A DNA stretch of 6,481 nt from Oceanospirillales bacterium (GCA_003232965.1 QIKG01000228.1:1-6481); one strand, 5' to 3'. Counted from the stretch's first letter, positions 1 through 5,448 are shown. The notes: generated from the sequence alone by a model not told the origin. Translations and numbers: made by a program.

Positions 1-364
1 CCTGGCTTTTTAGGATTGTTGCAATGGTTACATCAGTTTCCTGCCAACCCTCAAGCCCTCCAGGCACTCCAACTTTCGTCATTCCAGTACGAAACGGATT
101 GTTGCCACCGACAAATGCGGCGCGACCGGCGGTGCACGATTGCTGTCCGTAGTAGTCAGTAAATGACACGCCCTCACTAGCGATGCGGTCGATATTCGGG
201 GTTCGGTAACCCATCATGCCGCGATTGTTATGGCTGATATTGGTGGTTCCGATGTCGTCACCCCAGATCACTAAAATATTGGGTTTGTCCGTTTTCGCCT
301 GTGCTGTAGCTGAATGCATTGCAATGGCTGCTACGATCAGCAGCAGTATTTTTGTTGGTTTCAT
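1..364 (-). CDS. Exported arylsulfatase, N-terminal part (runs off left edge)
   Basis: Only the first 121 codons are inside the window. Residues 1-23 form a signal peptide: a Lys-containing start, a hydrophobic core LLLIVAAIA and a likely Ala-x-Ala cleavage site near residue 23, so the enzyme should be exported. The sulfatase fold begins with PNILVIWGDDIG (28-39), where Asp36-Asp37 are the usual calcium ligands. It continues with TPNIDRIASEG (55-65) and the active-site signature Cys77-Thr-Ala-Gly-Arg81. In this family the Cys is converted to formylglycine, which hydrolyses sulfate esters. The motif is the C-x-A-x-R variant rather than the commoner C-x-P-x-R. The ATG at 364 is supported by an AAAGGA Shine-Dalgarno about 10 nt upstream. 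The substrate cannot be told from this part. The gene follows the META fragment on the same strand, but a gap of about 170 bp suggests its own promoter. Confidence 0.93.
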   Translation of the reverse strand, partial: MKPTKILLLIVAAIAMHSATAQAKTDKPNILVIWGDDIGTTNISHNNRGMMGYRTPNIDRIASEGVSFTDYYGQQSCTAGRAAFVGGNNPFRTGMTKVGVPGGLEGWQETDVTIATILKSQ

Positions 365-380
365 CTCTTTTTTCCTTTAA

Positions 381-394
381 TTTACATCTGTAAA
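381..394. promoter_or_regulatory. Palindrome TTTACA-TC-TGTAAA in sulfatase leader, possible operator
   Basis: A perfect inverted repeat with 6-bp arms and a 2-bp centre lies 17-30 nt upstream of the sulfatase ATG, just beyond its Shine-Dalgarno. A two-base loop is too small for a stable RNA hairpin, so a dimeric DNA-binding regulator is the more natural reading. Its regulator is not identifiable here. On the minus strand a TATAAT hexamer (442-447) lies about 80 nt upstream of the start, but no good -35 partner accompanies it. Confidence 0.35.
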
Positions 395-532
395 ATAACT
401 ATGCTCTGACTACCTTAACGCCACTTTTATAGTTTGTATGGATTATATCGACATCTTCAACGCTTTATCAGCAATATTATTCTCGGTTGCGAATACATCA
501 ATAATTATGAATTGATTCATATCCAATGTCCT

Positions 533-1078
533 CTATAGGTGTTCCGCTTCAAAGAAGATGATACCACCGCTACCAGCCAGAGTAATCCGTAATTTGTTAT
601 CTTCAATATAGGCAAACCTGGAGCGCTGCAGGTCATCGAGAAATATCTTTAAGCTTTCATCTTTGCGACAAGCAGGTCTTAAGCTACGCTTCATGCTTAT
701 ATCCATAGCTTTGCCGGCGAAGGTATAGTTGCCTTTCCAACTACCACAGCTGGAATCGACTATAAACTTACCTTTAGGGCTGAAAATCAGTCGGTAACTC
801 TGCTCGCTGGTGGGTCGAATAGCCGTTTTTTCATCGTATTGGGTAGTTTTCCAAGCCCAGGCTTTGGCTAGCAATTTCTCTGTGCTAGCCTCACTTGTTT
901 TTGCTAGTTCGGTGATGCTACTACCTTTTTGCGGCCAAACCGCGCTAACTTTTTGCGTCCACGTGTAGCTGATAGTAATCGGTCTGGTTTCGCCTTTTGC
1001 TGCACTGCTGCTAACAACTTGATCATAAAGATCACTAATGTTTAATGGTGGGCTTGGGAAAGCACCCGGTTCTCGCGC
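533..1078 (-). pseudogene. C-terminal fragment with META (HslJ-like) domain of a frameshifted DUF389 protein
   Basis: This frame is open for 181 codons from 1078 to a TAG at 533-535. It begins just after an in-frame TAA at 1079-1081 and has no ATG. The only plausible start codon is a TTG at 872-874, which falls inside conserved-looking sequence. The first part (PSPPLNISDLYDQ, then ITISYTWTQKVSAVWP) looks like the extracytoplasmic tail of DUF389 proteins. The second part, from AWAWKTT through the C-G-x-W-K-G-x-Y block and the L-I/L-R-I-T-L end, matches the META domain pattern seen in HslJ, a lipoprotein-like heat-shock protein linked to novobiocin resistance in E. coli. I read it as the third piece of one ancestral gene whose other pieces are at 1042-1269 and 1245-1931. 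An automated caller could annotate only 533-874 as a 113-residue protein. Independent translation is possible but unsupported by a ribosome binding site. Confidence 0.7.
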
Positions 1079-1269
1079 TTAAAATCGACATCAGTGAGCT
1101 CCAGTTGGTTTTCACGCAACCACTCTTGTAAGAAATCCGACTTAGCAGCCAGATAATGTGGGTTGAACAATACCTTGTCTGTATAGAACCATAAAGGTAC
1201 TGAAATTGCCAAAGTAAGTACCAGAAACAGCGAAAGCTTATTTTTTATAAAAGTAGCTGATTGCTTGCG
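1042..1269 (-). pseudogene. Middle fragment of the frameshifted DUF389 gene (last helix and periplasmic stretch)
   Basis: On the minus strand, the frame beginning at 1269 reads RKQSATFIKNKLSLFLVLTL, continues AISVPLWFYTDKVLF, and then a soluble stretch LQEWLRENQLELTDVDFKREN before a TAA at 1042-1044. The hydrophobic segment is a clear transmembrane helix. The sequence after it resembles the part of DUF389 proteins that follows the six-helix core. It has no start codon or ribosome binding site and directly continues the 1245-1931 protein if the frame is shifted near 1267-1271. The next shift, into the META frame, must lie between 1042 and 1078, the interval in which both frames are open. This piece is therefore best treated as part of a broken gene, not as a protein. 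Confidence 0.7.
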
Positions 1270-1931
1270 CGTGAGACACCCACAGCCATAAATGTTAAAG
1301 CGGCTGACAATACCATCGCCACCAGATTGGTTAAAAATAGAACAATAGCTCGGGTCGCCAGTTCGTACTCGCCTGTGGTAGCCAATATCCCGGCAGCTGA
1401 CAAAGGCGGCAGCAGAGCCACCGCTACTGCTACCCCAGGGATGGCACTGCTTTCCTTACGGGTGATGGTATATGCGCCTGCAGCGCCCGCTGCGAGAGCA
1501 ATTAGTAAGTCATAGTAGGTTGGCCGGGTGCGCGCCAATACTTGCTCAGGAATAATCACCAACTCCGGTGAAAGGATAGTTAGCACCGAGGATAATAAGA
1601 GAGCACCTAGACCCATGGCCAGCACCAGCCAAATAGCAGAATAAAAACGCTTCTGCCAACCCATTACTACAGCAGCGGCAGCTGCCATAACCGGAGTCAT
1701 CAGTGGTGCTACCAGCATGGCACCAATCACTACTGCGGATGAATTCGAGAGCAGCCCAGCAGTTGCAATTATAGTCGAGAGCACCAAAAGCACGCTCATA
1801 CGCACCAAAAAAGGGGTTTGGTTATGCTTGCCAAAGACAAACAGGTCCTCAAGCACCAGGCGTCGTTCTTCTGGCGATAATTCCCTGTCAGAGAATAGAC
1901 TTCGAAAATCGAACTTTTTGGCATCACTCAT
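1245..1931 (-). CDS. DUF389 family membrane protein, six-helix core (truncated by frameshift)
   Basis: The frame encodes 228 residues. After a polar N-terminus (MSDAKKFDFRSLF) there are about six hydrophobic helices at roughly 41-62, 66-90, 96-120, 140-156, 163-183 and 194-217. The signature stretches are ATAGLLSNSSAVVIGAMLVAPLMTPVM, with GAMLVAPLMTP at 70-80, and SAIPGVAVAVALLPPLSAAG at about 162-181. These are typical of the DUF389 (TIGR00341/TIGR00271-type) inner-membrane family, whose function is unknown. The ATG at 1931 fits the family's common short N-terminus and has an AAAGAG motif about 9-12 nt upstream. The protein stops abruptly after the sixth helix (VSRASNQLLL), whereas a homologous-looking continuation sits in the next frame at 1269. 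The C-terminus is therefore probably lost to a frameshift. The remaining core might still insert in the membrane, but I would flag the locus as a probable pseudogene. Confidence 0.85.
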   Translation of the reverse strand: MSDAKKFDFRSLFSDRELSPEERRLVLEDLFVFGKHNQTPFLVRMSVLLVLSTIIATAGLLSNSSAVVIGAMLVAPLMTPVMAAAAAVVMGWQKRFYSAIWLVLAMGLGALLLSSVLTILSPELVIIPEQVLARTRPTYYDLLIALAAGAAGAYTITRKESSAIPGVAVAVALLPPLSAAGILATTGEYELATRAIVLFLTNLVAMVLSAALTFMAVGVSRASNQLLL

Positions 1932-2166
1932 GCTGGCATACTCTTTGTAAATCTAATAGACACACTATCTAAGGCGATGCTCGGTACAGGATCGCCAACA
2001 GAGCCATCCTACTATAAATTTAGATATATGCCGCTAGTATCTTCAGTCCATAAGTATAAAATATGCGTACAACTTGCGCCAACAACCTTAAGTGCAGACA
2101 GCGAAGTAATTCCTCATGACCTACTTCAACCTTGATCATTTTTTCTTGCTTGTTCAGGCTGATTTT
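1932..2166. other. Intergenic gap between DUF418 and DUF389 genes
   Basis: About 235 bp with no credible gene. It should hold the end of the DUF418 transcript and the promoter of the DUF389 gene, both on the minus strand. I found no hairpin followed by a T-run that would make a convincing intrinsic terminator, and no well-spaced -35/-10 pair. An open frame on the plus strand starting at 2116 is antisense to the DUF418 3' end and is not supported. Confidence 0.6.
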
Positions 2167-3246
2167 TTAACTCCCTATTTTTCGGAACAACCACTCAAAT
2201 GGACCGGCTTTAAAATATTTCAACCAGAGGACACTAAAAACAATGCCGAGGACACAAAAAATACCGGCACTAAGCATGGCGAAATCAATGCTTTGATTAT
2301 CCAAACGGCCAATAGATTCCAGCACACCCATACCTAAAATCACATGGGCAACATATAGCGTAAGCGACAATTGTCCGGTTTTGTACAGCCAGTTTATGAG
2401 TTTGCTACCTGCAAATCGTTCGGCCAAATATAGACAACAGATGATACTTACCACCGCCAAGCTACCAGCTGCAATTACATACTGTGGCATGGGCGGGAGA
2501 AGTGATGTAGATAATATAGCCTCAGCATCTTCTACAGTCATCAACTCGGCTCCAAAATTTGCGGCTGCTGCCCGAAGAGCAACAAAGGTTAATTCTGTTG
2601 TCGCCCAAATGCTTAGTCCCCATACCAGCGCTTTTTTTCTAAATACGTTTGAGGATATATCCTGACGCCCCAGCCACATACCTAGAAACAGAAACGCAAG
2701 CCACGGTATAACGGGATGAAAACCATTAAAAAATATACGTCTGAGCATGCCATCAACGGTCCAGAATCCTGAATAGCTTAGTGTTGTCCAATCCCAACCT
2801 TTATCATAATCAAAAAGCCCCAAAAGCACGGGGAATGCAAGCGTAACGATTGCGGCAGCTAGCAATAGGTGGCGGTCACTAATGTTGAATAAAACGGTAG
2901 CGACTAAAAAATAGAAACCGTAAAAATGCAAAATATCCGCAGGCCAAACAGGCGTATAGGCAAGCCCGATCAGCACCAATAACAAACCCCGCTTTATCAG
3001 AGTTTTTCGACTGCTGAGAATTAACTCGCTAGTTTGAGCTTTTCTAGCTTTACGGGTCAGAAATGCAATCCCAACACCCGCCAGAACCACAAACAATGCT
3101 GAGGCACGTCCTTCAAATATAGATGCGAACCAGAGTAGAAATTTATTGCCCTGTTCAGCACCCATGGCAATTTTGAAATTCACAATTACCATGCCAAATA
3201 TTGCTAATGCTCTAGCTACATCAAAACCTAGTATTCGTTGTTTCAT
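2167..3246 (-). CDS. DUF418 (YeiB-like) multi-spanning membrane protein
   Basis: This is a 359-residue inner-membrane protein with about nine to ten hydrophobic helices. It opens with RILGFDVARALAIFGMVIVN (4-23), then FEGRASALFVVLAGVGIAF (44-62), ILHFYGFYF (105-113) and NGFHPVIPWLAFLFLGMWLG (174-193). It ends with GQLSLTLYVAHV (291-302) and GPFEWLFR (348-355). The first motifs are shared with the heparan-alpha-glucosaminide acetyltransferase-like (DUF1624) fold, and the last two are the DUF418 C-terminal hallmark. The family is thought to be related to membrane acyltransferases, but no substrate is established, so acyl transfer is an inference. The ATG at 3246 is preceded by AGGAAG with a 4-nt gap, a strong ribosome binding site. 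The gene is divergent from a TetR regulator and shares an operator-bearing promoter region with it, so it is the likely regulated target. Length is close to the usual 350-420 residues. Confidence 0.9.
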   Translation of the reverse strand: MKQRILGFDVARALAIFGMVIVNFKIAMGAEQGNKFLLWFASIFEGRASALFVVLAGVGIAFLTRKARKAQTSELILSSRKTLIKRGLLLVLIGLAYTPVWPADILHFYGFYFLVATVLFNISDRHLLLAAAIVTLAFPVLLGLFDYDKGWDWTTLSYSGFWTVDGMLRRIFFNGFHPVIPWLAFLFLGMWLGRQDISSNVFRKKALVWGLSIWATTELTFVALRAAAANFGAELMTVEDAEAILSTSLLPPMPQYVIAAGSLAVVSIICCLYLAERFAGSKLINWLYKTGQLSLTLYVAHVILGMGVLESIGRLDNQSIDFAMLSAGIFCVLGIVFSVLWLKYFKAGPFEWLFRKIGS

Positions 3247-3378
3247 AAAACTTCCTATTTGAGTCGCTAATGGAAGGGTTGCTTCCTGGATGATAAATGC
3301 GAAGAATGAAAATCATCGAAACGAATACCTTAAACACTGTTTATATCCTGGTTATGAAGTTTGTTGTCATTTTATCCG

Positions 3379-3407
3379 GTGACAAAGCACGCTAAATTAA
3401 TTATAAT
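3379..3407 (+). promoter_or_regulatory. Promoter of the tetR-family gene (GTGACA-17-TATAAT)
   Basis: GTGACA (3379-3384, five of six consensus bases), a 17-bp spacer and a perfect TATAAT (3402-3407) form a strong sigma-70-type promoter pointing at the regulator gene. The operator begins at the last base of the -10, so the site is placed for autorepression. The predicted transcript would carry a leader of about 150 nt before the ATG at 3565. Confidence 0.65.
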
Positions 3408-3428
3408 GAACAATCGTTCACTATGCAA
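3400..3428 (-). promoter_or_regulatory. Candidate promoter of the DUF418 gene (TTGCAT-17-TATAAT)
   Basis: Read on the minus strand, TTGCAT (3428-3423) is followed after 17 bp by a perfect TATAAT (3405-3400). The -35 box matches consensus at only its first three bases, but spacing and -10 are ideal. The -10 overlaps the tetR -10 because ATTATAAT is self-complementary. The TGAAC-N4-GTTCA operator lies wholly inside the spacer, so a bound TetR protein would block polymerase. The leader to the ATG at 3246 would be about 145-150 nt. Confidence 0.5.
3407..3420. promoter_or_regulatory. Probable TetR-family operator TGAAC-AATC-GTTCA
   Basis: A 14-bp inverted repeat with perfect 5-bp arms and a 4-bp centre lies between the divergent DUF418 and TetR genes. 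It overlaps the tetR -10/start region and fills the spacer of the opposing candidate promoter. TetR-family dimers commonly bind sites of this length, and TGAAC/GTTCA half-sites are frequent among them. Binding by the neighbouring regulator is inferred from position. Confidence 0.65.
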
Positions 3429-3564
3429 ATGGAATGTAAAATATAGCCCAGAATTATGCTAGCATCCGGCAATCACCAATTCTTAAAGTTGTATAGCGAA
3501 GGACTCAAAACACCGGGCTGAAATAAGTTAGCAAAAAATAATTACAGCGATATTGTGAGATAGT

Positions 3565-4155
3565 ATGAAAAAAGCCAGCACAGACTTAATTACCAGACAG
3601 CAAAGTCGAATATTGACAGCGGCAAAACAGTGCTTCTCTCGAAACGGTATAAGTAGAACAACAATGCGTGATATTGCTGCTGAAGCAGAAATAAGCCTGG
3701 GTAATATTTACAGGTACTTTAGTAATAAGAAGGCATTGATACACGCATTTATTGAAAGGGATAATCAGGAAATAGGTGAGGCCTTTGCACTATTGGATAA
3801 CACAAAACACTTCAAGACCTTACTTGAGCATATAGTTAAAGAGATTATCAATGAGCTTTCAACTAAATCAGAGCTATATATTCACCTTGATTTGCTGATT
3901 CTAGGACTCCACGATAAAGATATTCTCGCGCTTCTGGAATTAGATAAAAGTGAACAGTTTCTAAAAAACAGCCTGCAAAAGGCTCAGGAAAAGAGTCAAA
4001 TTGTACTGTCTTTATCCCCAGAAATAACCGCACTTGCTATCATGGCTTTTATTGAAAAAGCCGCTATTAAATGCATCAGCGACTCCAACTACAGCAAAAA
4101 AAATGCAGGAAAACAATTTAAAAAATTTATAAACCTGCTTATAGGGAGTAGCTAA
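3565..4155 (+). CDS. TetR/AcrR family transcriptional regulator
   Basis: This 196-residue protein has a standard N-terminal TetR DNA-binding domain. RQQSRILTAAKQCFSRNGIS (11-30) is the first helix and turn, TTMRDIAAEAEIS (32-44) leads into the helix-turn-helix, and the recognition helix LGNIYRYFSNKKALI spans about 45-59. The remainder (about 65-196) is the all-helical ligand-binding and dimerisation part, which is too variable to predict a ligand. The ATG at 3565 is the only reasonable start: the frame has a TGA three codons upstream (3556-3558), and a weak GTGAGA Shine-Dalgarno precedes it. Length is typical. Its position divergent from the DUF418 gene, with an operator-like palindrome between them, indicates autoregulation and control of that membrane protein. 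The nearest downstream genes, vapBC, have their own promoter, so they are not in its operon. Confidence 0.95.
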   Translation: MKKASTDLITRQQSRILTAAKQCFSRNGISRTTMRDIAAEAEISLGNIYRYFSNKKALIHAFIERDNQEIGEAFALLDNTKHFKTLLEHIVKEIINELSTKSELYIHLDLLILGLHDKDILALLELDKSEQFLKNSLQKAQEKSQIVLSLSPEITALAIMAFIEKAAIKCISDSNYSKKNAGKQFKKFINLLIGSS

Positions 4156-4376
4156 ATGGTAGGCCCTCCACACGTAATGAGCTTGGTTTTCAGGGCTTCT
4201 CCTTAGATTCTCTGAATCTCATATCCCAAAGAGCCTAGGGCCAGACAAAACATAAGGCAACGGGAAATAAACACTGGCCTTATTCAACCGCTCCGGCTCT
4301 GATTGGCGTTAGCGGCTCAGATATGCCTGCTAGCGATGCGGACTACAGTAGGCGGAAATTATTTCGCTAAAACAGT
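4156..4376. other. Gap between tetR gene and vapBC with several short stem-loops
   Basis: About 220 bp without a gene. Inverted repeats seen are AGATTC-TCT-GAATCT (4205-4219), ATAAGGC with GCCTTAT (4252-4258 and 4277-4283) and CCGCT with AGCGG (4288-4292 and 4311-4315). None is followed by a T-run, so none is a clear intrinsic terminator. One or more may still mark the end of the tetR transcript or the edge of the vapBC insertion. Confidence 0.5.
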
Positions 4377-4405
4377 TTGACACAAGCGATCGATAGATAT
4401 ATGGT
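4377..4405 (+). promoter_or_regulatory. vapBC promoter (TTGACA-17-TATGGT)
   Basis: A perfect -35 hexamer TTGACA (4377-4382) is followed after 17 bp by TATGGT (4400-4405), four of six -10 bases. It sits 32 bp upstream of the GTG start of the antitoxin gene. The -10 falls inside a 37-bp dyad, as expected for an autoregulated toxin-antitoxin promoter. Confidence 0.7.
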
Positions 4406-4425
4406 ATTACCAATATAGTATCGAT
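4389..4425. promoter_or_regulatory. 37-bp dyad operator for the VapBC complex
   Basis: The dyad is centred on 4407. The outer arms are ATCGATA (4389-4395) and TATCGAT (4419-4425), and the inner arms are TGGTA (4402-4406) and TACCA (4408-4412). All four are perfect and symmetric, so 12 of 18 positions on each side match. It covers the promoter -10 and ends just before the AGGAG ribosome binding site. AbrB-type antitoxins, alone or in complex with their PIN toxin, usually repress their own operon through such sites. Confidence 0.65.
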
Positions 4426-4436
4426 AGGAGATCAGT

Positions 4437-4643
4437 GTGAAAGCAGTAGTAGTTTCTCCAAAATATCAAATAGTTATCCCAAAAGAGGTCCGAGAGTCAA
4501 TGGGTATTGTTTCAGGTCAAAGAATCCAAATGTTGACCTATCGAAACCGCATTGAGCTAATCCCTATCAAGCCAATGAAAGAAATGAAGGGTTTTTTAAA
4601 GGATCTTGATACTGAGGTAAAGCGAGATAAAGATCGCATATGA
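4437..4643 (+). CDS. vapB: AbrB/MazE-type antitoxin of a VapBC pair
   Basis: The 68-residue protein carries a SpoVT-AbrB swapped-hairpin DNA-binding domain in about residues 1-46, with the characteristic VSPKYQIVIPKEVRESMGI (6-24) and the following GQRIQMLTYRNRIELIP. The charged tail (MKGFLKDLDTEVKRDKDRI, about 50-68) is the expected toxin-binding part that would neutralise VapC and be removed by proteases. Initiation is at GTG 4437, supported by AGGAG (4426-4430) with a 6-nt spacer. The gene ends in TGA that overlaps the toxin start as ATGA (4640-4643), so the two are translationally coupled. A consensus -35 box and a dyad operator just upstream make this a complete, autoregulated unit. The name is given by partner and fold; closest subtype is not determined. 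Confidence 0.92.
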   Translation: MKAVVVSPKYQIVIPKEVRESMGIVSGQRIQMLTYRNRIELIPIKPMKEMKGFLKDLDTEVKRDKDRI

Positions 4644-5023
4644 ATGTCGTCGACTCTTCGGCGTGGTTATCCTATTTCGCGGGTGATAATAATGCAAAAG
4701 TGTTTTCACTTCCGATAGAAAACATTGATAAGTTAATCGTTCCGAGTATCACTATCGCCGAAGTGTTTAAATGCATTTTACGCCAACATAGCGAAGATAT
4801 GGCGTTAGTAGCTATAGCTCATATGAAACTTGGAAAGCTAATACCATTAGATGCTTCAGTGGCTATTGATGCTGCCAGATACGGTGTTGAATATAAACTA
4901 CCACTAGCAGATAGTATAATTTATGCAACTGCCAGAAAATATGACGCGCTGGTATGGACACAGGACATAGATTTTAAACTGCTGGAAGGTGTGAAGTATT
5001 ATTCAAAGAAAAAATGTACATAG
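4640..5023 (+). CDS. vapC: PIN-domain ribonuclease toxin
   Basis: This is a full-length PIN protein of 127 residues. The acidic metal-binding residues of the family are all present: Asp5 in VVDSSAWL, Glu41 in TIAEVFK, Asp91 in LPLADSIIYATA, and Asp109, with Asp111 nearby, in VWTQDIDF. Such toxins bind Mg2+ or Mn2+ and cut RNA, often tRNA or rRNA, when the antitoxin is degraded; the actual target here is unknown. The ATG overlaps the antitoxin stop by four bases and has no strong ribosome binding site of its own, consistent with coupling to vapB so that antitoxin is made in excess. No catalytic residue is missing and no frameshift is seen, so the pair looks functional. It is followed directly by mobile-element debris. 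Confidence 0.95.
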   Translation: MNVVDSSAWLSYFAGDNNAKVFSLPIENIDKLIVPSITIAEVFKCILRQHSEDMALVAIAHMKLGKLIPLDASVAIDAARYGVEYKLPLADSIIYATARKYDALVWTQDIDFKLLEGVKYYSKKKCT

Positions 5024-5054
5024 CATGGTGAGAGTGTGATACTAGCCCTGCAAC

Positions 5055-5136
5055 TGTCAGGTTAGGTCTGAACTACTGCATATTCCGGCCCAATCTGAAC
5101 ACTGATTCTGGTTCAATCTGATCACTCATTCCCGTT
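5055..5136. mobile_element. IS21-like terminal repeat remnant
   Basis: Two abutting 23-bp units at 5091-5113 and 5114-5136 match at 19 of 23 positions, sharing CAATCTGA, CACT and ATTC blocks. A degenerate partial third (ATTCCGG) precedes them. On the minus strand they give TGATCAGATTG-like and GGCCGGAATA-like words, which I recall as the multiple terminal repeats at the ends of IS21-family elements. A possible tip is TGTCAG at 5055. No istA or istB sequence is in the window, so this would be an orphan end. The family label is from memory of such ends, not from a search. Confidence 0.4.
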
Positions 5137-5161
5137 TTATCAATCAATCAAATCAAAGCAT

Positions 5162-5333
5162 CGGGACAGACACATCATAAAGGATATCTTAGGCCAAACC
5201 GGTCAATTTTGAGTAAATTTCCCCACGAGCTTGTCAGTAGTCTTCAACTTTTATTCGTGGCAAAAACGGGAATCGGCCTAAATGGCGTGTGTCCCGTAGA
5301 TACCGGGAATCGGCCTAAATGGCGTGTGTCCCG
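5162..5333. mobile_element. Possible small non-autonomous element bounded by CGGGACA and TGTCCCG
   Basis: CGGGACAGACAC (5162-5173) followed by TTAGGCC (5189-5195) recurs in the opposite orientation as CGGGACACACGC followed by TTAGGCC within each 37-bp repeat on the minus strand. The right boundary TGTCCCG occurs at 5290-5296 and again at 5327-5333. The interior is non-coding. Inverted GGGACA words with internal hairpins recall the flanks of REP-associated Y1 transposase elements. No flanking target duplication is visible and no transposase is present. Confidence 0.3.
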
Positions 5334-5340
5334 TAGATAC
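5267..5340. repeat. Two perfect tandem 37-bp repeats
   Basis: Copies at 5267-5303 and 5304-5340 are identical at all 37 positions and directly abut. Each unit begins CGGGAATCGGCC and ends GTCCCGTAGATAC. Inside each unit CGGGA pairs with TCCCG and GCC pairs with GGC around a TAAAT loop. Across the junction TCCCG pairs with CGGGA around TAGATAC. The identity points to a recent duplication. Confidence 0.97.
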
Positions 5341-5448
5341 CGTCTTTCGCTCCGAACCTAGAGGTTGGGAAATAGAAGCGTTATTGAGTGATATCTAATC
5401 TCCAGCACCCCCAAAAGATGAAGTTTTATGCCGACCGGGCTGAAATAC

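Noticed and set aside
1261..1950. Plus-strand open frames opposite the DUF389 gene
   Set aside because: They are antisense to a clear membrane-protein family and show no domain or ribosome site.
2100..2200. Intrinsic terminator after the DUF418 gene
   Set aside because: T-rich and A-rich runs are present, but no adjacent GC-rich stem could be drawn.
2116..2665. Plus-strand open frames opposite the DUF418 gene
   Set aside because: Low-complexity antisense translations of a well-supported gene.
3456..3521. 21-codon leader peptide ahead of the TetR gene
   Set aside because: It starts in the palindrome ATGCTAGCAT with no Shine-Dalgarno, and no run of regulatory codons is seen.
4205..5065. Integron cassette with attC around vapBC
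   Set aside because: Words such as GTTAGGT (5061-5067) occur, but no paired R''/L''/L'/R' arrangement could be found around the cassette.
5267..5340. CRISPR array
   Set aside because: Only two copies that abut directly with no spacer, and no cas gene.
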